64,000 nt of DNA from Nephrocerus scutellatus (Eukaryota; Arthropoda; Insecta; Diptera; Pipunculidae): assembly GCA_947095585.1 (NCBI GenBank), contig OX352763.1:18711462-18775461 (forward strand), in the 5' to 3' direction. Below the pieces are notes generated by a model. The model searched no databases. It worked only from the letters and a program-made list of their open reading frames with translations, and was not told the DNA's origin. A program made the position numbers and the translations under genes. Shown piece after piece: positions 47,100 to 58,794 of the stretch. Numbering within the stretch: position 1 is the stretch's first letter; the number at the start of each line of letters is the position of its first letter.

Positions 47100-47870
47100 T
47101 GCTACCTGACCATAATGTCGGGGATAGTGCAGAACAAGGCTTTTGATAGATTATGGCAAAATTGTCTTAAGAAACAGAACATTTTCAGCTTCACATGGGA
47201 TCAACGCTGCCGTGCCACAAGGGTCATCCTTGTGGCCTACGCTTTACTTGATATACATCAATGACTTGTTGTCTTCTACAACCTATGATATCCATTCATT
47301 TGTTGATGATACAACGCTATCGGCTTCCATTTAGTTTGTTAGAATGCAATTCTCGCTTGCTTGATTCCCGTGAATTGGGGGATACGGCTATTTTGTCGAA
47401 CATTCAAAACATTCTTGATTGGGGCTGATCTAGTAGGGTGGAATTTAACCGTAATAAATTCCAGGCTTGTCTTTTTTTTTCAGGAGGTAATTCAACATTA
47501 CATGCATACAGTAATTAATGGTGCCATTATTGTGAGATCAGATCTACTTAAGATATTAGGTTTGAAAGCTCCAAGTGAACTATTTTGGAAGGAACTTATC
47601 TATGGAATTTAAAATGAGCCAATGCTTGGACTTAATTAGACGTTTTAACTTTTACTTCACCCCTCTGAACTATTCAGATTATATAAGAAAGATTTGTAAG
47701 ACCAATATTAGAATTTAATTCATATGTGTGGGGTGGGGCTCCAAGAACGTATTTGCTTTATCTTGATGGAATTCAGAATAGAGCTATCCCTTGATAAACG
47801 ATGTAACCATTACATCATCTTTGACTCTTTGGAGCATAGACGAAATGTAGGAGCTTTAACTGTTTCTACA
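47100..47870 (+). mobile_element. CR1/jockey-type RT relic, second half
   Basis: The plus strand starts with KAFDRLW near 47130, then INAAVPQGSSLWPTLYLIYI and NDLLSSTTYDIHSFVDD (catalytic box with FVDD in place of FADD, about 47250-47315). Frame-broken thumb and C-terminal parts follow: LDWGADLVEFN-like, ELFWKELIYGI, YFTPLNYSDYIRKI-like, SYVWGGAPRTY-like, and SLEHRRNVGALTV near 47830. The remaining open frame to 48251 matches nothing I know. Confidence 0.65.
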
Positions 47871-48947
47871 AATGCAGAGCACGCTTCAAGCTTGTATCTA
47901 TCTTCAGTATATGAAGATGTCTTTTTATTTAGCAGTCCAGACGAATCAAATAACAAGGATCTGGTGGCCATTTCTGGAGATGGAGGTGGTCCAATTCCGA
48001 ATGTAAAACAACCATCGAACTTCGACTTCAACACCACTATTATTCGTTCAGCTGTGTGTCAAGTGGGCGCCGTCCTTTTGAAAATGCTGTCAAAATTAAC
48101 AACCAAATACAACGAATTACCAGTTGACAGATTAACAAGAAAACTCATTAAAAAGAAGAAAAGAAAATTCCGATGGTCGGCATTCCATTGTATTTGCATT
48201 CTCAAAGCGCAGAGCGAGGCACTCTGGCAAAATTTTTCAACGAACATTTAATGGTCGCGCACTCTCATATCATCATAACAGTACACTTATATGTGCGACT
48301 AATTTATTTACATAAATCCAGCTAGTCCTTGTCAGCGCTGTTAAACTTAACCCCTAAAACCCAGCTGACACCATTGCTGCTAAATTTCTGACAAATGGTA
48401 TGCTGCAAAATATTTATTTTTTGTATGCATGTATGTATTTGTAAGAGCAAACAAAAAAGGAGCGCATAACACTTTCGCGCTTATAGCAATTCAGAACAAA
48501 AAACTAAACAAAAATTTAAGTAATTTACTATAATATGTGTATGCACGTACGATAAAAAAAACCCTGTCAAATAAGGACTAACGACAACTTCACTTCACAT
48601 TCATGTTAAAACCATGAGCCATTGACTTTGCTCAACTATGGGTAGCTAAGGGCAACATGCGATCGATAAGGAACGCAGAGGCACTACCTCCTCCATCAAC
48701 ACACACACTGCAAGCTGTAGCATAATAAGTAATGTATATATACAGAAGTTGAATTGCATAATGTCAAGTGCAACATTACATGCTCTAATTCCACTTCATT
48801 TAAGCATAACATGGCAAGGTAATATGCGAGTAGGAGAAGGGATGGGAAAAAATCTCGACCGACGTGCGAAAAATTAAAAGAAAAACTCACACCCTCGCCA
48901 CCGGAATGACGTACCATGGCAGCCATACCAGCTTTTTACATATTCAG

Positions 48948-48950
48948 CCA

Positions 48951-48981
<31 letters not shown>

Positions 48982-48990
48982 ATCCAGTCA
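48948..48990. repeat. (CAGC)n simple repeat
   Basis: CAGCCAGC words with a few CAGT and CATC variants. Confidence 0.85.
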
Positions 48991-49884
48991 GCTAACTGCG
49001 ATATGCTGCAGAAATATCAAAGCGTAAATGATGGGCTGATGGTACTCTGCGCTATGTGAATTGTGGGTGCGACGAGGTCAGCGTATTGGAAGGGAACAGT
49101 AAAAAATTAAATTAATCTCGCACTAAAAATTACCATCAAAGTGTAGCATCCATGCAGCAGCCATCCACCTTGTCACCTTGAAGTATTTCGTAGAAAGAAC
49201 TCTCCTTGGAACTAGGAGTGTAGTGCCGGAGGGGGAGACGTGAGGAATGTCCTGACGATTACGATGAACGTACCACGCGGTACCTTGTGGTAAGGTGGGC
49301 TATGCATGATGCATGCAGCAAGATTATTTATATTCTTCCAGCATTACTGTACCGAAGTCTGACGCTGTCCACACAAAAGGAGTACGCTGTGGGATGGCGG
49401 TCCCAGAGTGCAGTCGATGAAAGCGTAAAAACTCCAAATGAGAAAATTCCACTAAGTACCCAATTATGAAAATGAGAATGCAAAAAAAAAACACAAAAGA
49501 ACAACAGCAAACCCAAGCGCCAAAAGGTTGGTGCTGTATGGACAACTCACACACACCATGGACTATATCAATGCATTATTCCCAGACTGTGCATTGAGCG
49601 CGAACAAAAACCGAATTAAAAATTAAAAATGCAAAAGTAGGGGAATTAAAAAACGAAAAAGTGAATTTTGCGAATATAATTGCGAAACCACTTAGTTTTG
49701 TGCAAAGTGATTTTTAAATAATACAGCGTTTTTGAGGAGTTCGTTCGCGATGCATGATGGAATTTTCAACAAGTGGATTTGCACACATATTCAATCCGAC
49801 CAGATCTGATATTCCAGATATCTGTGGTACTGTGTACCAAGGCATTTACATCAGGGAATCAAAACAACAAAACACTGCAATGAT

Positions 49885-50091
49885 ACAGGTAATCCCTGAA
49901 ATCTATTAAATCTGAAGTGGTCACCCACTATATGTTAAATTTCTGGAAAATAGCAGAAATGAAAAGATATTAACTTATAGACGTTATACAGGTAATTGCT
50001 AAAATCTCTTAAAACTCAAGTGGTCACCCACTATATGTTAAATTTCTGGAAAAAAGCAGAAATGAAAAGATGTTAACTAACAGACGATATA
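49885..50091. repeat. Tandem duplication, ~103-bp unit, two copies
   Basis: Units open with ACAGGTAAT at 49885 and 49988. Both contain AAGTGGTCACCCACTATATG, TTAAATTTCTGGAAAA and GCAGAAATGAAAAGAT. Confidence 0.85.
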
Positions 50092-50599
50092 GGATGTCTG
50101 CTATTCTAAAAATTTTCAGAGCTGCTCGATCTTGCTAATCGACTTCTTCTGAAGAAAGTCATACATCTCAGACACTGGTTGATGGAGATTGGTAGAAGCT
50201 GGAAAACATTTAATGTACCTTCGAAATTTCAGAAATGAGGAATTTAGTTTCGGTTATCGAGAACGTAAGCATCAAATATATTGCATAAATTGGATAATTA
50301 CTTAAAAGAACCTGAACTTTAGGAAAGATTTCATAGAATCTTTTTGAAGAACCTTCATTTGGGTTTTAAACTTCAACCATTTCCATGGGAAATATAGGTG
50401 ACACGTTAATACAGCTTATCCAACAACAGCCTCAAATTTCTTTCTCAATGCTCAAGCGAAATTCATACATCATCATGCCTGTTATCTTTTTATCTTTACC
50501 AAGTTTTTCAGTTGCTTTGATGCAAGATCCATTTATGGATAAAGGTTGCGGCTTTAAATTACGCTTGGACGACAGGGTTTTAAATATAACTCCATTATG

Positions 50600-52660
50600 T
50601 AGTCACCACCTTGTTATGCTGTCAAGGTACATTGTTGTTCAAGTTCCACTTGCGACGAAGAAGGGCGTGCAGAAAGCGTGAATTCATACGAAAAGCTAAG
50701 AGTGCTGTCATCAGCGAAAGAATGGATTGGATTAGAAGTAGCTAATAGGAGATCGTTTATGAAAATGAGAAAGAGTGTCGGAGACAAAACAGAGCCTTGT
50801 GGAACACCGGCATTTATGCGGTGAACATTAGATTTGAAACCGTCTAATACGACCTGGATAAAACGGCCAGAAAGGAAGTTACTAGTCCAATCAGGCAGGG
50901 CATTATCAATTCCATAAGCATTCATTTTTGATAAAAGAGCTTGATGCTAAACTCTGTCAAATGCCTTGGAAATATTTTTCAGTATTATAGGGTCACCTGT
51001 AGAATGTTGCCTACGAAAACCGTTCTCTTGTTCGCTAACGATTTCATGTGATTCAAGGTACTGCATAAGCTTACGATTCATCAGCGTTTCCATGACCTTA
51101 AAAAGTATAGCTGTTAGCACAAGAGGAGGAAAGAGATGACGGTTCGCCTTTTTTAGTAACAGGCTGGATAAAGGCTGTTTCCACTTAATTGGAACTACTC
51201 CAGAAGAATAAGAGAAATGCAAAAGCCTGCGCAGTGGCAATGCCAACGGTGAAGAACACCTCTTCAAAACTATAGCGGGAATACCATCTGGCCCAGCAGA
51301 TTTATGAATGTTGAGATCATTTAATACTCTAGCCAATTGACGAGTACGAAAGTAAATCTCATAGAGGATTCGACTCTTGCAAGTACCGACGGCGACAACG
51401 CGTTATCTGGCAGCGTAGAGCTAGCTGCGAAATGTGAAGCAAGCAGATTGGCCTTGTCTATAGAGCTGACAGTTGGAATGTCATTGTGAATAAGCGTTGG
51501 AATTGCAGACGAGGCAGTATTTTTAATTCGTTTCACGAATGACCAAAAATGTTTACTTCCTTTGGGACATTGAAGTATTTCTTGTTTAATTTTTTGGTCA
51601 TAGTCGAATTTGACTCGTAAGGTAGGTATTGCAATAATTGTTAACTCGTCAAAATTTGGTTCGGTTTTCCACAGTGGGGTTTTCTTTTTATATAAACGAA
51701 AGCGGTTCCTAGTAGCCTCTTTGCAGCTTAAATCATACAAAGTATATCAAAAGGAAGAAAATGTCCTGGAAGGGATAAATTGTTTCATACCTGGATTATG
51801 TTTGTGATCGTATCAGATATGGCATCCAAACTATTATTTGGCATTGGCATTAAGTGGCCAAGCTAATATTCCTAAATTGTTGAGGCCATCCCAGTCGGCT
51901 TTCTCGTGTAACCCTACTAATCTTTTAGGGTTTTTTTTTCTTTAACTGCGTAGCTCGACAACGAGAAATTTGCTAACACTACATAATGGTCTGAAGAGCC
52001 TAGAGGTGATGATACACAGACGATGAATTTGTTAGAAAGAGAGGTAAGAAACAAGTCAAGGGTATTCGCGTTATGGCTTACAATATCTGGAATCCGAGTG
52101 GGCTCATTCACAAGCTGAGTACGATTGTTAAAATCAGCAAATAATTCCACATCCTTTCCTTGCGGTGTTGTTAAGCCTGAATGGCGAAGCCAACTAGAAC
52201 TTTGTATATTGAAACACCCGCAATGACGATTTTAAAAAAATGGAACAAGGAAAAAATTTCTGGATATAGCGTCAGACAGTCTTACTCTAACTAAACTACA
52301 AATTGGGACACTGTCTAAATTAGAGCTTCTGTATATGAAGCAGTAGTGAATGTCATCCTTACGCACTTTGACTTTGAGCCAAATGAAATTAAATTCCGCG
52401 TTGGAACAATGGTTGTATTATACTTGAGTTTGCATAGTGCGAAGCGACATCACTACGTACAAAGATGGCGAGGTGGGGAAAAAATACTGGCAGCAAGTTG
52501 TAACTAGGCCAACTAAAATCCAAAACGTCAGAACTACCATTAACCTGGGTTTATGTTAGTGCCAGAGAATAGCAGGTGTTTTGTCTGTTAAATGGACGCA
52601 CTTGGCCGAGAGATTCGATCTAATCCCACGAATATTGCACACGTCAACCCTGAACCCGTG
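50600..52660 (-). mobile_element. CR1/jockey-type non-LTR relic, endonuclease through RT
   Basis: Read leftward from about 52655: VDVCNIRGIRSN (start of the AP endonuclease), FIWLKVK and HYCFIYRSSN (52370-52310), then ELFADFNNRTQLVNEPTRIP and SPLGSSDHYVV (52150-51990), the endonuclease end. The inter-domain linker follows (51740-51340, LWKTEPNF, KGSKHFWSFVKRIKN). RT then reads DLNIHKSAGPDGIPAIVLK (51310), FKVMETLMNRKLM (51110), ENGFRRQHSTGD (51030), ISKAFDRV (50950), NAGVPQGSVLSPTLF (50810) and NPIHSFADD (50725). It breaks off just after the catalytic box. It is the most continuous endonuclease-plus-RT relic here, spoiled by about half a dozen frame changes. Confidence 0.8.
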
Positions 52661-52849
52661 CGCAATGTCATATTGGGCACACTCTGACTCAATCGAGACG
52701 AACCGTGATGCGAAGGGACAATTAAAACACTCAAAACAAACTGCTGCTAGTGTTATGCCATTTCAGCAGTTAAGTTAAGAATTGAGCGACTGACAAAGCA
52801 ATCACACACTGCTCGCCACTCTACAGAGTACAAAACCAAACAGTGGGTT

Positions 52850-53580
52850 AAGGTATATTACATAACGAGCAAGGGAAGTGGAGTTTATCGTGCAAGGTCG
52901 AAGCATTCGGCAATCTAACGAGCACGATGATCACTTTTCTGCAAGTCATGTACGCTATTTTTCACGCATCCAAACCGGTTTTTTTTTTGCTAAATCGAGA
53001 GAGAAGCAGAAATGTGAGAATGTGCTGTGACTGCAGTAAATAACAAAGAAATGAATTTTTCACGCGTCCAAACCGGTTTTTCTGCTAAATCGAGAGAGAA
53101 GCAGAAATCACAAACGACAAACAAAAGAGAATTCTTGCTCATGCGCAATGTGTTCGCTGAGATTGTAGTAAATAACAAAAGACGTTTATATCATAACATA
53201 ACTAGTGTTGTTATGGGCTACTTTCGAGGCTAGTTTATAGCGTACGAAACAGTCACTTTCGTTTATGGGCGTGTGAAATAGTATATCACATAACGAGCGA
53301 GGAAAGTGGAGGTTTTCGTGTGAGTTAGAAGCTTGAAGCACGAGGCTTTAGCCGAGTTAAACGTACGCTATTTTTCACACGACCAAAACCAGTTTTCTGT
53401 TAAACCGGTTATGCGCAATGCATAATTACTCTGGGAATGTAAGTTCGCTGTGACTAAAGTAAATAACAAAAGTATTTTATATGTTAACTCACTAGTGTGT
53501 ATAACGGCTACTTTCAAAGCTAGGTTATAGTGTATGAAACAGTCACTTTCGTCTATGGGCGTGTCAAAAAACGTTTAAAT
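52850..53580. repeat. Complex tandem repeat, ~427-bp period with an inner ~99-bp duplication
   Basis: TATATTACATAACGAGCAAG (52854) recurs as TATATCACATAACGAGCGAG (53281). ACGCTATTTTTCAC recurs near 52950 and 53364, and GAAACAGTCACTTTCG near 53247 and 53537. Within the first unit, TTTTTCACGC...CCAAACCGGTTTTT and AAATCGAGAGAGAAGCAGAAAT are duplicated (about 52960 and 53056). AACCGGTT palindromes stand at 52973, 53071 and 53403. Confidence 0.75.
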
Positions 53581-53584
53581 CGTT

Positions 53585-56500
53585 TAGCCGTTTTCGTAGC
53601 TGTGGTCTTAGTATTCTCAACGGTAACTAGGACTTTCATTTTTTTACGGGCAAGTTAATAGCCCACGACAACTTTACTTTGAAGGAACTAGCCCGATCAT
53701 TCAGACAATCATTCAGTGGGAAAATTACCGGCGGCCAGCACGAGAAGGTTTGATAACTAGTCAGAATAGATACGAAATACGCTAAGTTCTAATGTTATTC
53801 TCCCTAATCTGCTGATGGGGGATAACTTTCTGAGGGATAATTCCAAAAACATAATATGACCGATCTAATTTCTCAAAACAAAAAAACCTGAAGCTTTACT
53901 GACTCCCTTGTTGCTATATCGCAACTCATGGTTACTTATAGTTACAGGTATCTTTTAAGAAAAATCAAAAACTTAACAGCGACGATACAAGAATTCACGA
54001 CTCTACTCAGTTAATCATTGTTGCCATACGCATTGTTGAATTTATTGCACTTCACAGTGCTACAGTTCGTACGCGAAACCGTTCTCAAGGGTAGGTACTA
54101 ATATACAGTCGAAACAATTCGTATCTTTGTTTAATTACAAATTTTCTATTTTGGTTTTTGGAAAATGCGAAAATATTTCATGATAATGAGAATCTATGTA
54201 TATTCCATCTCGGATTACGTAACGTTGTGAATACGCCGTAATATAAATGAATTGTAAATAAATTGTACTGCACAAGTACACGTTCATTTGGTCCTGAAAT
54301 TAAACTCATTTTCGAATAAATTTCACGCTCCTTCGGGTGGAGCTGTGCGCTACCGCCCGCCCGAATTCGCTTTGTTACAAATATCTACCAATTGCATTTA
54401 ATTTCGCACTTTTGCACGCAGCAGCAGCTGATGTGAGCTGAGAATGTGCATTAAAATGGTACATGCTGTATACAATGGGTGGGGGGATGTGCATTGGTTT
54501 TGCTTATAGTATGCCCTTAAGAGCATAGTACCCTTTCCGCGCAGCCCGTAGCCCGTAACCATGGCATTGGTGCTGAAAACTGAATTCTCAATTTGGCAAT
54601 AAATTAATCAGCGTTGGTAACTTGCGCAAAAGTTCCTTAACAGCAGTCTCTGCAGTAACATTAGGAGTAGCAGAGACTTTCATTTGCCTTAGACGGCTAG
54701 TGATGCGGATGCGCGTGTGGAATGAGTTTTTTAATTAAGAATCTGACAAACCACAGATGCGCCTTTGCAACGTGAGCACAACAACCAAAACAACTAAGAC
54801 AATTTAATTAAAGTTCATTTAAAGTTTTTACACGCACACATTTACTCTTGCAACATAATACTTACAGTATTTACCGCTTGACGCTTTGTATTTAACATAT
54901 TTATCTTTGGCACTCACTGTAGGCTAGTTAGCTATTTAGAGGCAACAAGGACAGTGACAGTGTGACACGTTGGATAGTCGTAGTCGCAAGAAGTGGTTAA
55001 CCAACGACAAAAAAACGCCCGATTAGCATAATCAACAAAATGACCATCTAATTTAAATGGAAATTGGGCTCAAAAGCCGCCTAGTTGGGGAGGAAATAGC
55101 ATCATCAACAACGAGACAAGGAGTAATTGCAAATAGCACCACTGCTGCGTCGCGCGCTATGCTGTGCAGTTTGAATTTCCATTGGAATGAATCAGGCTGG
55201 AGAGAGGATTTTCCATCCCAATGCGCACGTTGTGTAGCTATGCTGTAGTGATGTCTGCCGACGAAATTACCACATTTGCGTGTTTGGGAGTCACTGTCGA
55301 TTGTTGGATGTACGATGCGACACAGTAACCAACAACGGGTATTTTTCCAGCCAGCAGGGCCGGCATCCTCATTTGGCCGACGTGCCAGAGCTCATCCGCG
55401 GAGAGCTAGGTATGTTAATTGTAATGCGGCAAATTTCGTGCCCAAGCAGATGGGATGTCCTGCGTCGGTTCCCATCAAGCTGGAGCTGGATGCATGGCAG
55501 GCAAACAATTCTCTCAATGCCGATGGGAAAAAACCAAAAAAAAATTTTGTTTTAAACACCAGATAAGGAGAATTCCGGATACACGAAATTCCTAGGAGGC
55601 GCGTCAATGTGACTTTATTACGAGTCTAGATGTGGTGCGCAGTGGATTGTGCTGCCACGCCAAACCATGTCACGACATTCCCTTTCCCACAACGATGGCA
55701 AAAATATTCAATTGGCCAAAATTTCTCCCCGACACAAAATGCCAATTGGTGTTGTGTTGTAGCGGTCTCATAATGAGGCTCGGGTAACAGGAGATTTCAT
55801 TAAACACGATCCAAATTGTGTTTTGTGGGATTTGGCGCTTAAAGTGCTTTGTTTTGTGTGTGCATCTGCGTGTGTGTGTGTGTGTGTGCTATTTAAGTGT
55901 ATTTATTTTTAATGCAAATTGGGTGTTATCATTTTTGTTTTATTCTCCTTTGTTGCTTTTGCTTAGCACATAATTTCATTTGAAATATGTTGAGTGGTTG
56001 CTTTCGGGGGAGGAAAAGGATTATTGGAAAGGGTCAACGCCAATATATTATGGCTTGGCATAAATGTCGGTGAAACCACTAAATGTCATTATTAATGTTG
56101 TAAAGAGTAAACATTTTGGAATAGAAAAACACGTGTGTCATAAACATTCTAACCGCAGTAAGCTGAATAAAATACCGCTAAACCATTTTGGGGTGAAAAT
56201 ACCCTATTCGATTGTGCTCGCCGCTCCACTAAAACTAATCGCTGTTCTTTGTAAATTTCTGTTTTTAGAATAGTTAGCAGAATAAAGCTATATCATCTAG
56301 CGGAAAGGGAAAGGACTTTCAAGGGTCTGTCTGATTTAAAATTAAGATTTAAATTCAAGATTAAATCGTTTATATTGTTGCGACAGCAAGTTTTACGAGT
56401 AGTTCACTTAAAAGCGTTATCTGTAGACTGTTAGAATAAGCATGGCTCAGTAATATTGGGTTGTATATGGCGGTTGTATGCGTGAGGTATATACACACAC

Positions 56501-56970
56501 TGTACATAATAATTATGTTTAGAACTTTTACCATATATTGCTCATATAGGTATACTTGCTTTATGGTAAGTTATAAATAAGCATGATCTCGCCCAATCTA
56601 GGTTATTCGAACAGAAAACAATAGATAAGATTAGAACCTTGGCGGGACCTTTGACTAACTATAAATATTACGAAGTTTTACCGCAGTAAGTCATCAGCAG
56701 AATATGGGGAATAACACATAATGCATCAGAATTGCAGGTGGCCGTAACTATCTCTGACTGGTGGAAGTGCGATCAAACATCCATGTAGTGGCTGCTGGTA
56801 ATTTTTCTCCAATACAGGAAAACCGGAATGATCGGGCTAGTGTGTCTTCAAAGTAAGGTTGGCGTGAAGCCAATAACCTTGCCCGTAAAAAAACTTTATT
56901 ACGGAACCCCAAATCAGCCTCGGATACACTGAAGAACGATGACGACCACGGCAACGTAAAGGGATAAACG
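53585..56970. other. Intergenic sequence, no supported gene
   Basis: Contains (GT)n near 55866-55888. ORFs at 55276-55566 overlap one another in several frames with no recognisable domain. An unrecognised exon cannot be excluded. Confidence 0.4.
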
Positions 56971-56974
56971 ATTT

Positions 56975-58020
56975 AAAAATTTTCTCATGGAACGTACCCT
57001 CTCGAGCTGCACAGAAGCTGGCCAATAGCCTGTCCAAATATAATGCTGACATTACAGCAATTCTGTAGATGCGGTGGACGGGGAATGGTGTCGTACAAAA
57101 ATCAGAATATGACATATATTACAGCTGTCATGCAAGATATCATGTGCTCGAGGTGGGATTTCTAGTCAGCAAAAGAATGAAACCCACCGCTATCGGCTTT
57201 AAAGCAATAAATGAACGGCTATGCACCCTTCGCGTGCGGGGCAAATTTAAAAACATAAGCCTCATAAACGTTCACGCACCTACAGAGGATTCCCTAGATT
57301 ATGAAAAGGACGAATTCTTAGATTCAGTCGAACGGGAACTTCATGCCTGCCCTCAGCATGACGTAAAAATCATTCTGGATGCCAAAAAGCCAGTATTCAG
57401 GTAGTACATTGGTACCCATAGCTTTCACGAGAACACTAATGACAATGGACAACGAGTCCTAGAGATGGCAGCAAGCAATAATATGGTCGTTGTGAGTACA
57501 AGCTTTGCATGTAAAAATATCCAAAAAGCCACCTGGGTAGCTTCTGATGTAGCCATTTGCAACCAGATAGACCACGTGGTAATAGACCGCCGCCACAACC
57601 CGAACCTGATGACGGTACGAATGTACAGAGGAGCCAATTTCGACTAAGACCACTATCTTTTTGGTATAGTGCTCCGAGCGCGGGTTGCATCATCATGAAA
57701 GACTGCATCAGCGAATCAGATTCGAGTCAAAACGGCTGCCCTTCGGCTCAGGTGGCCCCGCAATGCACCAAGAAGTTCATGAACTAACTAAGTATGGGAG
57801 AAAGAAGCGTTTCCAGAAAGCTGGGAAAAAGGCATCCTGTGCACCATTTATCCATGTGCATTTATCGTGGTATAACGTTGTGGAGCACCGCGTATAAGAT
57901 TTTCTCCACTATCCTTCAAGACAGCCAAAGACAGACAGCTAAAGTCATTACTTTATCGAGATCACTAACAAACCCATTCAACATCTATACGGAACGGTGC
58001 AGATGTATGGACGCAGCGAA
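56975..58020 (+). mobile_element. RTE-clade relic, endonuclease with truncated RT start
   Basis: The plus strand reads FSWNVPSRAAQKLANSL (56983) and MRWTGNGVV (57069), then a long open frame with YHVLEVGFLVSKRM, LCTLRVRGKFKNISLINVHA and a final KIILDAKKP. After a stop it continues with NTNDNGQRVLEMAASNNMVV and CNQIDHVVIDRRHNPNLMTV (57560-57620), then LRARVASS- and RIRFESKRLPF-like stretches. From 57858 YRGITLWSTAYKIFSTIL is an RT block, so the linker and part of RT are deleted between. It shares family with the 31.6-32.2 kb minus-strand relic. Confidence 0.75.
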
Positions 58021-58234
58021 GATGTAAGTATTGTTTAGTTTATTGAAAATGTTTTTATTATTTTGTATGAAATTCAAAGAAATGATTGCAGGATGCAGGA
58101 AGCACTCCAATTCTTATGAAAACTAATGTGAGACGGAAAGATTATTTCCTCGATATCCTTTAAAACGTTGGATGTTATTTTCGACATCCGAATAAGGAAA
58201 TCATTACCTATAAGATAAATATTTACTAAATGAT

Positions 58235-58450
58235 ACTATGAATAACTTCCAACCACCACTGCAGAAGGTGCATGGACGAGAAGGAGGAAGAAACCATTCT
58301 TCATCTTCTCTGTACATGCACAGCTCTTTCTCTAAAACGTAAGCTCCAATTAGGAGTCTTCTTTTACAACGACATTAATGATTTGTCAAACACTAACATC
58401 AAAAGTCTTCTACAAAACAATCGAAGCTATAGCTGATTCAACGAGTAGGT
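58235..58450 (+). mobile_element. Non-LTR C-terminal zinc-finger scrap
   Basis: CRRCMDEKEEETILHLLCTC (about 58260-58320) followed by LGVFFYNDINDLSNTNIKSL is the extreme C-terminus of I/LOA/R1-like ORF2. The RNase H is absent. Confidence 0.6.
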
Positions 58451-58555
58451 TGAGAAATCTTCTCGATCCATGTGGCATCACAATGGACCATCGTTGATCT
58501 TAGTGGGTCGAATTCTTGCCGACAGAAACCCCAACCTAACCCACTATGAATTCAT

Positions 58556-58790
58556 GTGGGGTGCCGCGACTCTAGTCGTTAGTGCGTTAGACTACTGAGC
58601 AGGAGGTTGAAGGTTCAAATTCCAGATATATCAAATCTATTTTTCAAGATATAACCTCTCGAAAATGTCAGACAAACTTTCGAGAGAAATAACCTGTCAC
58701 GGAAAGCTTTTCAACTCGCCTTTCGGATATGGCATTAAATTGTAGGTCCCTCCAAATATAACACGCGCAAAAGCAATGGTAGAGAGATAT
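58556..58790 (+). mobile_element. tRNA-derived SINE copy D
   Basis: The head GTGGGGTGCCGCGACTCTAG, then GTTAGTGCGTTAGACTACTG, AGCAGGAGGTTGAAGGTTCA (B box GGTTCAAATTCC). The body keeps CTCTCGAAAATGTCAGACAA, CTTTCGAGAGAAATAACCTG, TGTCACGGAAAGCTTTTCAA and GGCATTAAATTGTAGGTCCC, fading out near 58785. It lies just after the non-LTR scrap. Confidence 0.8.
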
Positions 58791-58794
58791 ACTT

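Larger units (their letters stand above)
47875..50595. other. Intergenic sequence with a (CAGC)n run and a tandem duplication
   Basis: (CAGC)n with variants lies at about 48948-48990, and a ~103-bp tandem duplication lies at 49885-50091. No gene recognised. Confidence 0.45.

Noticed and set aside
47724..48251. 175-codon plus-strand ORF as a host gene
   Set aside because: Its first 40 codons are out-of-frame or decayed CR1/jockey C-terminus. The remainder has no recognisable domain or start.
55276..55566. Overlapping ORFs of 91-96 codons as a host exon
   Set aside because: Three overlapping frames are open in the same stretch, with no known domain and no clear splice signals. It stays unassigned.
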